A DNA stretch of 64,000 nt from Erigeron canadensis (lineage: Eukaryota; Streptophyta; Magnoliopsida; Asterales; Asteraceae). The notes under the pieces were generated by a model that was not told where the DNA came from, did not search any database, and saw only the letters and a program-made list of their open reading frames with translations. The stretch spans positions 3,284,501-3,348,500 of the forward strand of contig NC_057768.1 of NCBI RefSeq assembly GCF_010389155.1. The letters run 5' to 3'. This document shows positions 56,121-64,000 of this stretch, one piece after another. Numbering within the stretch: position 1 is the stretch's first letter; each line of letters opens with the position of its first letter. The translations under genes and the position numbers were made by a program.

Positions 56121-56324
56121 AGTAAGTACCTGCTCAGTGCCGCCTTCCGCGAGTTTTGAGCCCCAATACCTCGACGGTGTACGGGGGAGGTTAAGATGTA
56201 GGCAGACCTTACCTCTACCTAAGTAGAGAGGCTGCTTCCAGTTTCTACCTAAATGGTAGAAAAGGCCCTCCAACCTTTGCATGGGATGAGGATCGAACCC
56301 ATGACCTCTGTCTCCAGAGGCAAG
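56121..56324 (-). mobile_element. SINE with a 19-base target duplication
   Basis: GGTATTCAAGTTTTCTGTA occurs at 56102-56120 and 56325-56343. On the minus strand the body begins near a B box (GGGTTCGATCC) and continues with AAGGTCTGCCTACATCTTAA and CTCCCCCGTACACCGTCGAG, typical of plant SINE bodies. The A box is not present, so it is probably 5'-truncated. The 83-codon ORF over it is spurious. Confidence 0.88.
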
Positions 56325-56343
56325 GGTATTCAAGTTTTCTGTA

Positions 56344-59300
56344 TATCTTTATTTGAAGATATAAGCTTTTAGGAATTCTATGAATGGCCCTTGTTAACCT
56401 GCATTGTATTGGAACATTCCCGGTGGTTGACTTATTTTACATTTAGGATTTCTTTTCAGCAGTATGAACTTGTAAACACAGTTATTCTATTTTCCATATT
56501 GTTTGTGTTTTGGTAGTATCTACGCTAGGAGTTAGGACCAAAACTGAAAGAGGAGAAGAACCGATTAGAAATGCATTAACTGATTAAAATAGACCAAAAT
56601 GCTTCCAATAATTTAATAACATCTCTGAAAAACTCTCTCTGTATGTTGGCTCTGTTGTTTCGGGAATTGTGACTTGGTCTTCATTTTTTAATTTCTGCAA
56701 GCACTAAACAGTTTGTTGAAAACTTGAGGTTTTGCTTATGTATTTATTTACTTATGGTATTGAATGCAAGTTATTCTGTACTGCCATTAACATATCTTGT
56801 GTAATTGGCCTTGCATTGCGAAAATGTTTACTAAAGTTTAATTGCCATTTTTCAGGGATTGGAATCATAACTGGTCGCTGCAAGAGGCATGAAAGCCCTT
56901 AAAAGTGAGTCATACTTTTTAAAATCCCCTTTTGGAAACTCAATCCCAAATACCCCCTAAGGTGTGTAACTCTAATTCTATCAGATGTTTTAACTTGTGA
57001 AAGGAATGTTAGCTAGTTCATTGGGCAAAATGGCAAATCATAACTGAGTGATCCCCATCAGGCCGATTAGGGCCCTTTTTGCTTAATTTAGAATATTAAG
57101 TCTCTTCAACTATTCCATGTTTAATGGCAATCTCTCTATGAATAGTTTACTCTAGATGCGCATAAATGGAAAAGTTGGATAATGGATTAATGGGTCAAAA
57201 CGGGTGTAGGACTAAACTCCAAAACGTGTAAAGTGATGTGGGTCAGGTTAGTTTTGGTTGAACCAAAGCACTTAGTCCAAAAAGTTATATAGTTCTATTG
57301 AAATAGTTAGCGGGTTAAATATGACAATGGTTTCTGTATTCTTTTTTAGAATGTGATTCTGTTTATTAAGATGATGTAGGAAGTATGCATTATAGAGTCA
57401 TTTTCAACCGTTAAGCAGTTGAAGCCGCTTCTTTTTTTTTCTTTTTCTTTTAAGATGACCTTTTTTGTTATACCTGTTTGATCTGTTAGAGATAAAAACA
57501 GTAACGAAATCGGCCTATTTATAAGTTTTGGATCGCAATTGCCACAACTATTTTAGTGTAAAGTGAGAGTAGCCATACCGTGCATCACTGTGAATGACTC
57601 TTGTAGCCACTAGTGGTCCTTGAATGTCTACTAGCCATACAATTTGCATGACTTGTTGTTTGACTAGTTGGTCCTTGCACGAGTGATGATTATATTAAAT
57701 CCTTTATTTTTCAATATCTTATGGTACTGCTTAGATTTTCGAAGTTATAATATCAAATTAACTAACTTTATCACCACCATCACCACCAAAAGATTCCCTA
57801 GTCCTTTCCACTGAGCAATGTTTTATAATTTTGTGTGGCAGTTTATAGAAGATATATAAGCTCTTGCGGTCGACAATTTTAAGTGAGATACAAGTGTCCA
57901 AGACTCTACATGCTTATTAGTTTATGCAGCACACATATTTCATTAAATTAATTGATTAGCAGTCAAAGGTTCAGATTTCACGAGTAGTGATTTTATCACA
58001 TGAGCATTTCCTTTCTTGAGCTTGCTTTTCAAGGTAGCGAAGGTACTAATTATTAGCTAGTTTAATGCAGTCCAATGCAGGGCCTTTGAAGCATTTACTA
58101 CATAAATTACAGTCTAAGGTCCCCTGGAAGTCTCGGTTAGGCAATTATATTTACCTGGTTTAAGTTCTATTCCAAGTAAAACCAGTAGTAGATATAAATT
58201 TTGAGATTAGCTTAAAACCTGTGAAAGTTTTCGTGGACTATCCTTGTTATTAAACTACATCATTTTCATACATTATTTTTATGAAACAAAAGGGTTTGAA
58301 ATAACTAGTTGTTTGATTACTTTTGTATTTAAAAAATCTCCACTCTAATTGCATTTTGATTAAAATTTGAATTTTTAAAAGACTGAAAGAGAAAGAACTA
58401 GTTGTTTGTTAACTTTTGTATTTAAAAAATATCTCCACTCTAATATTATTCATTTTGCTGAAAACTTTAACTTTCAAAAGTTTCTATAGAATATATAAAT
58501 CCCCCACTCCACTCCAAAAATAGTTGATATTACAATGTTACGTAGTTCTAAGGGGGATACCTATAGTATTAATTTGTCGATAAGTTGTTTTACATAACAG
58601 AACTTCCGTATTTTAAAAATTTTATAGATATTCGCAGTGCTAATTCGTGTTGAATGCTGTATTTATGGTTCCAAAAGTTATTGTTGAAATTTCATATGGA
58701 TTTCGACCTGGATTTTTCTTTATAGATGGATAGAGTGTATTCTGTAAAGAACTCATAAGGGTACTTTGGAGTACGTGGAAGGAAATGGTGCACGAAGATA
58801 TAGCTGTAGCTTTGAACAGATGTATGTTCTTCCACAGGTGAAGGCTTTTTTTTCAAACAGTGACCCTTTCTAAAGTTGACATAGAAGTCTAGTTGAAAGT
58901 TTGTTGAAAACAAAGAAATATTCTTGAGACTAAAGCTATCACTATAACTAATCTATATTTCAGTATATGATATATCATTAACTTTATTTCTAATTATAGT
59001 CTTTCTTTAGTATCGCCTAGTATTCTGATCAAAAGTAAGACGGCCGAATGCACTTTTTAAGTGGTATCATCAAATGGAAATCACTGCCAACCGAAAAAGA
59101 AAAGTGACTTGTAGTGAATGGCTTACAAAAATTTCAACATTTGACCAAACATTTTTAATCCCAATCTAACATTATATTGTGCATGCTTTATAATTTAAAT
59201 TCAAATACCATTTCTCCTATCAGTTGTGGTCTTCTACTTTTATGTGTTTTTATAAACATTTTGATTAAAAATCGCAATCCTTTCATGAGGGCCTACCACT

Positions 59301-61811
59301 CGTATTTTGCTGTGAAAGCTACTATCAACTAATTTATGAAAAAGAAGTCAAACAAAAGGGAAAAAATGATGAGCTTTTCATTCCCAACATTTTTATCTCC
59401 ATTCATAGTGGTTTAAAAATAGTTTTCTTTTTTTCCCTTTAGGACATTTCCTAGCTGGCTCCATAACCCTTGGAGACTCTAACCGCCTTCTTCCCACTCA
59501 ACTTATTAAATTGAAAAAGTGATTATATTTTATTAAGCGACAAACAGAATATGATTCTCTTATGCTAGCCTGTAGTTCAAATAGTGAGTGAGGTTGTACT
59601 TGTATAATAGTATGAGCATGTGTGAATATCATTGGATGATAGTGACTTAATTTGGTGGGACAATCTATTGGGATCTTTGCGGTAGGTTCGGCATATTATA
59701 TACCTATATTTCCTTTCACGGTCCGTACATCTATTGCAATGTTACTCATGAATATCCCTTGGGTAGGTGATATATATACATCAAGAAATTATAGCTAATG
59801 CAGCACTATCTAATATAATTTGCTTTAAATATGATTTGCTTGAATGTCTCGTAAACATGTATCCTTTTACCGGTGCTTTATTTTCATCTAAGTTACATGA
59901 TATTGTATTGAATTCTTTTTCCAGTGTTTCAAGTTCAAGAAGTTATATCAATACCAACTTTTTCATAGTTGCATATATCATCTCAAGGCAAATGTAAAAA
60001 TTTAATTTTAAGCTGATAGTGGTTTTGTATTCCCATGTAAATACTCAAACCAACCTGAAAAAACCAACTTAGGGCTGTGTATTCTCTACCCACCAACCTT
60101 AACTTTTCCAGATCGGGTTTATGTTTTGCTTTTGGCTCATCAAGTCGACTCGCAAACCTGAAATGTTTGATTTTTTTTTTTTTGAAAAATATATATACTT
60201 TAACAAATCCTTTTGAAGTTTGAACTCTAATATCTCAAATCTATAATAACATGTTTTGAACTTACATCTTGTGTATCATGTACTTGTAGATTTAGTACAT
60301 TTTTTGTGCAAGTTTATTGTTTTTGTGTTTTAGAAAGCTGTAATTATGGGAGAAAACCACAAGAAGTTTACATTAAATTCACTTGACCCGAAACCATCCT
60401 GCCCACAACCTGTTTTACCCATTCATTTATCAGGTCAGATCCGGGTTAATAGGTCGTGGGTCAGGGTGAAATTTCTGATCTAAAACTTTTAGTGGGTCGG
60501 GTTGAATAATCTTAACCGGTTACCTGTCAACCTGATCCCTTCTTGACATTCTATCCTACATTTTTTATTTTTCTTATAATTAAATCTTACACTATATTCA
60601 TGTTGCCATATCTTTCTAGGCTTTTCAATCTTTCATTAACAATCCATTCGTATACCCATATTCAAGCTCCATGTTATTGCCTGTCTGTATTATTCTTGCA
60701 TCCGGGAGATGATTGCCACCCTCCCACAAAAGGGAAAATGAGAAATGAGATCAAATTAATAGGACTAACAATCAGCAGCGCTATTATATTTCAAATTTTC
60801 TAAATTTCTTCAATATTACATGTCATGTGTTGGATAAATACACATTACTATTTATCCATCACAGCATTGGAAAGCAATATGAAAAATATATTTGAGTACA
60901 TAGAGATTTCATGTAATCACACCACTTGCTTGCCAAGATAGAACCGGATTTTATGGTTCATTTACTTTTCACATAGTAGTACTGAGAAGTATCCTTCCCA
61001 CATCTCTCAACGAACCTAAGAAACTCATTATTACTTAATAATCAACTTTTACCAGACCTTTTATCTATCGCAAAACTGCTAGAACCTCTTGGACTATTTC
61101 TGCCGATACTTACCATATTTCCTTATGAAAATGGCATATTGGTGAATGAGTTGATATTAATTACTTTGAATACATTTCAAAGGTTATAATACATCCCTTT
61201 CATATATAACAGATCGTGGGGTTTTATGTTTTATACACCACCACTCTTATGAGAGACGTTTTGTTTTATCGGATTTCTGGACTTTGAAGTTTGTAGTGTA
61301 TGTCAATGACCACTAATGGGTTGTTTTGTTGTGGTTCATGTAAGCAGGATAATCTTCTTTCTTTCCTATTGATGGGAATTTTTTCGATCTTTCGGCTGCT
61401 AAGACATGAATGCAAAGTTCCATCCTGGTAAGGCTTTTTGCTATTGCACAGTTCTTTTTTGAATTCCATGGTATGATAAAATGCACTATAATTGCATGGC
61501 TTTGCATTATATGAATATCTAAGATAGAAGGTGGTGAAAGGAGTTTTACAAAATATATGATGAATGACCTATGGACCATTTTATTCAGTATATTACGCCA
61601 AATATATTAATGCAAAGATAGTAGATGATGAAGTATGAGAATGAGACGTGAATTATGATATTATTCAATAGATTACACCCAATGTTACATTAATGGAAGA
61701 AAGAAAATACCGAATTGAGTTTACTAGATGATGAATTTCACATGAACCATTACTCTAAATTTTACATCACATTGTCAGATGGCTCATGCATGCGAATTAT
61801 GAAATGCTCTT
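56344..61811. other. Long stretch without a supported gene
   Basis: This 5.5 kb is AT-rich and T-rich on the plus strand. A 49-base segment at 56856-56904, between TTTTTCAG and GTGAGT, contains an ATG (56889) and could be a small exon. Segments with GGGTC-type words (57190-57260, 60370-60530) look like worn transposon pieces. Short ORFs (58692-58913, 59767-59997, 60543-60803, 61266-61579) have no recognisable content. The last 150 bases, read on the minus strand, are the 3' flank of the second CEP gene. Confidence 0.4.
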
Positions 61812-62135
61812 TCATCTCGTTTGGATGGCATGCCCAGCCCCAGGGCTGTGCCCTGGTGCTGTCGGCCTAAAGTCATTAGCACCGTGTGATGGTGGTTGTG
61901 GCGGTGGCTGCACTGGAGATTCCACTTCAGTCTTTGTGTTTGAAGTCTGTGGTGTTTGCGCCATAGGTTTTGTGGATAGTGCTTCATTTACAAATGTTAC
62001 ACCATGTCTTACTTTTTCTTTATTAGAAGTGTTTCTGTGATGCATCCTTTGTTTTAAGTGTCTTCCTTCAGTATAATGGGGCATGATGATTAGGGTGAGG
62101 ATTAGAATGGCTAAGGTTAACTTTGCTATACCCAT
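61812..62135 (-). CDS. CEP: CEP signalling-peptide precursor
   Basis: A 107-residue secreted precursor starting at ATG 62133-62135. Residues 1-23 are a hydrophobic signal peptide (ends near HYTEG), followed by RHLKQR, which is common after the signal in CEP precursors. The variable region has a Pro-rich stretch (QPPPQPPSHG). The conserved block is D88 to H102: DFRPTAPGHSPGAGH, exactly 15 residues, followed by AIQTR. It has Ala where many members have Val or Ile near the end. As a family, such peptides are secreted, processed and perceived by CEPR-type receptor kinases, linking nitrogen status to root development. A TATA box lies about 90 bases upstream. A broken copy of this gene is at 63780-64000, and the 3' flanks are also similar, so the pair arose by local duplication. 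Confidence 0.93.
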   Translation of the reverse strand: MGIAKLTLAILILTLIIMPHYTEGRHLKQRMHHRNTSNKEKVRHGVTFVNEALSTKPMAQTPQTSNTKTEVESPVQPPPQPPSHGANDFRPTAPGHSPGAGHAIQTR

Positions 62136-62219
62136 GAGGTATGAAGGTGAGAGGCAATATGATTGTTAGAGATAGACTCGAGATATGAAGCAAGATGCTT
62201 AAGGTGCTTAATGTTTGGT

Positions 62220-62232
62220 GATATTTATAGAG
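62220..62232 (-). promoter_or_regulatory. TATA box of the second CEP gene
   Basis: CTCTATAAATATC on the minus strand, about 90 bases upstream of the ATG, like the box of the first CEP gene. Confidence 0.6.
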
Positions 62233-63430
62233 CAATTAGAAATGCTACTTTTGTTTTCAATCACACAATTGATATGCTTTAGAAATCTTCTTTATAGTAT
62301 AATGAGTATTCTACTTGCCCTAGTAGCTATATTCCTTGCAGTCAAAACTTTGATAATTATGATTATTGGTTTCTTTTAGATAGGTCGATTTTAGCCAGTC
62401 TACTTTTTGCTGTTTACTACAGAGATTGCCGTAGATATATTGACTGATTTATTTCGTTAATATTGAAAGTATTACTGTCTTTAGTCTATTTGCAGTAATG
62501 TAAGATAAGTACAATGTCTTTGACTGATAATTTTTACCCTCATTTCAGAAGCGGAATTCTTTTTGAAGCGCTGAGACCTTAATTTTTTGTGGCTGTTTTC
62601 TCTACCTTAGATGGTTTTTATGCACATATGAAGTTTGCTGCATTAGGACATGGAGTTGTTTTTCAGCTATTACTGTGGCTTTCTCTAACTTTAAGTGGTC
62701 AGCAATTGTCTTTCTGTTATAATCTTTTATGGATTTGTATGTTGCTTAAATTTTAACTCTTCCATAAATTGTATATATGCCATAAATAATTCTATTTAGT
62801 TGAGGTCTTCCTGATAATATGTGTGTGGTATTGTATAACATTTTTTAATCTAATCCTTATGAAAGTAGTCACTATATTTTGATACTCATGTTACTTATTT
62901 ATTAATGTATTTAGTTTTGTTTTTTGAAATAAAACACATTCCACATCCACTGGTTTTTGCATATGTCCTGAATGGACAACCCATTGGTTTTTGGTTCAGC
63001 TTCATTATTGGTTGGCTAACGGCTCTATAGTGATTTACACTTGTCAATGTATTTGTAATAGCTATAATTTAATTTTAAGTGTGTAAATAGTGTGTAAATG
63101 TGAATGTGTATGTTATAGTTATAATTTAGATTTAAATGTGTAAATAGTGTGTAAATGTGAATGTATTTGTTATAGCTATAATCTAGTTTCGAGAGTGTAA
63201 GTATTTAGTCATGTTATTGTTATTATGCTAACCATATTTTGTACAGGAATCAATCTCACTTCTTTGATAGTATGCCTGTTTATGACCATGCCTGTTTTAC
63301 ATGTGAAAACACATGCATATATTGGACGGCATTGCATTAATGCTTAGATAAAAGTAAAATAATAAATGAAATTAATTTAGATGCTGAACATGAGACTAAA
63401 GCTGTAATAGTATTCGATATAGCATGCCAA
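62233..63430. other. Upstream region of the second CEP gene, with a minisatellite
   Basis: There is no ORF. At about 63047-63203 a unit of about 58 bases (GTGTAAATAGTGTGTAAATG, then GTTATAG-TATAAT) repeats two to three times. The rest is AT-rich. Confidence 0.45.
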
Positions 63431-63440
63431 GTATTACATT

Positions 63441-63660
63441 TTTTTAACGGCAAATTGGGATCACTGACGGGCCACTAGTCCGCCCAATCATCTCCACTCC
63501 CCACAGGAGGAAACCCACCATAGGAGAGAAAACCCCTTGGCCCGACATGGAACTTTTTTTTTTTGTCACATGTGACACTTGAACCAATTATATAGGTCAA
63601 TAATGTCACTGGGTACTTCACCTCAATCACTTGGACTGAGGGTCATTGTTATGCCACATA
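63441..63660 (-). mobile_element. SINE in the 3' flank of the broken CEP copy
   Basis: TATTACATT flanks it at 63432-63440 and 63661-63669. On the minus strand it has a B box-like GGTTCAAGTGTC and ends GCCGTTAAAAAAA. The related flank beside the intact CEP gene (about 61685) lacks it. Confidence 0.7.
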
Positions 63661-63779
63661 TATTACATTAATGGTAGAAAGAAAATGCTGAATGTTTACG
63701 GGATGATGGATGACACATGAACTATCATTCTAAATATTAAACTAGATATTGGATGGGCCATACACACGGAAGTTAGTTG

Positions 63780-64000
63780 CTCTGTCACCTAGTATGAATG
63801 ACAGGCTCAGTTCCAGACCGTCGTGGCCTTGTGCTGTCGGCCTAAAGTCTTCAGTACAACGTGATGGTGGTGGTGATGGCTGCACCAGAGACTCCACCCC
63901 ACCGTAGTCTTAGTTATTGAGGTCAGTGGTGTTGAACCATAGGTTATGTGAGTAAAGCTTCATTAACATATGTGCAGCATGTCTACCATTTTCTTTAGCA
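63780..64000 (-). pseudogene. Broken CEP copy, cut by the window edge
   Basis: The minus strand aligns with the second CEP gene from its middle to its end. The DFRPTA core remains, but the next codons are changed (Pro to Gln, Ser to Asp) and the GHSPGxGH end is lost. Stops interrupt the variable region in the equivalent frame. The flanking sequence at 63660-63779 also matches the 3' flank of the intact gene. The N-terminal part lies beyond the window. A duplicate that decayed is the simplest reading. Confidence 0.75.

Noticed and set aside
56082..56333. 83-codon minus-strand ORF
   Set aside because: It is almost entirely SINE body and target duplication.
61786..62040. 84-codon plus-strand Cys/Gly-rich ORF resembling a secreted peptide
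   Set aside because: It is antisense to the CEP gene, whose signal peptide and CEP block are clear.

Overview
The window is plant nuclear DNA: AT-rich, intron-bearing in style, and made mostly of transposable elements. Nothing bacterial or organellar is visible. Plant origin is shown by two CEP signalling-peptide precursors, Ty1/copia polyproteins with a tRNA-Met-type primer binding site, and MULE, hAT, Helitron and SINE insertions. I think a eudicot is likely, and Asteraceae is my best guess, because the extra ORFs found beside the copia polyproteins resemble, from memory, ones common in that family. That last point is recollection, not something I could test.

Layout. (1) 1-4.44 kb (+): the 3' end of a copia-type element that starts outside the window. 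It has a long extra ORF interrupted once by an in-frame TAG, then a polypurine tract and a 3' LTR. (2) 4.5-9.5 kb: fold-back MITEs, a TIR element and a Harbinger-like element carrying a broken small gene. (3) 9.56-23.94 kb (-): one large, decayed SIRE/Sirevirus-like copia element. Read right to left it has 5' LTR, PBS, a repeat-rich leader, gag, (protease missing), integrase, RT-RNase H, a 2.85-kb non-coding spacer with an LTR-like promoter, two extra reading frames, a PPT and a truncated 3' LTR. (4) 23.94-42.8 kb: a gypsy-type LTR piece, Helitron-like ends, TAA microsatellites, a MULE with long inverted repeats, a solo copia LTR, a hAT MITE with a perfect 8-bp target duplication, and several fold-back MITEs. 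(5) 42.8-64 kb (-): two intact CEP precursor genes and one broken CEP copy at the right edge. They are separated by SINEs with target duplications, a LINE remnant and MULEs, one of which has a perfect 9-bp duplication.

The only likely functional host genes are the two CEP genes, both on the minus strand and each with a TATA box about 85-90 bases upstream of its ATG. The third copy, and the flanking sequence it shares with the second, point to local duplication. A roughly 400-bp tandem duplication lies just upstream of the first.

The least ordinary material is in the large copia element. The spacer before the extra ORFs has a TATA box and TGACGT motifs arranged like those of the LTR. The leader has ten CACGAA motifs in about 265 bases. 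The LTR and leader share a 24-base near-palindrome. Members of the same extra-ORF family occur in two different copia elements in this window.
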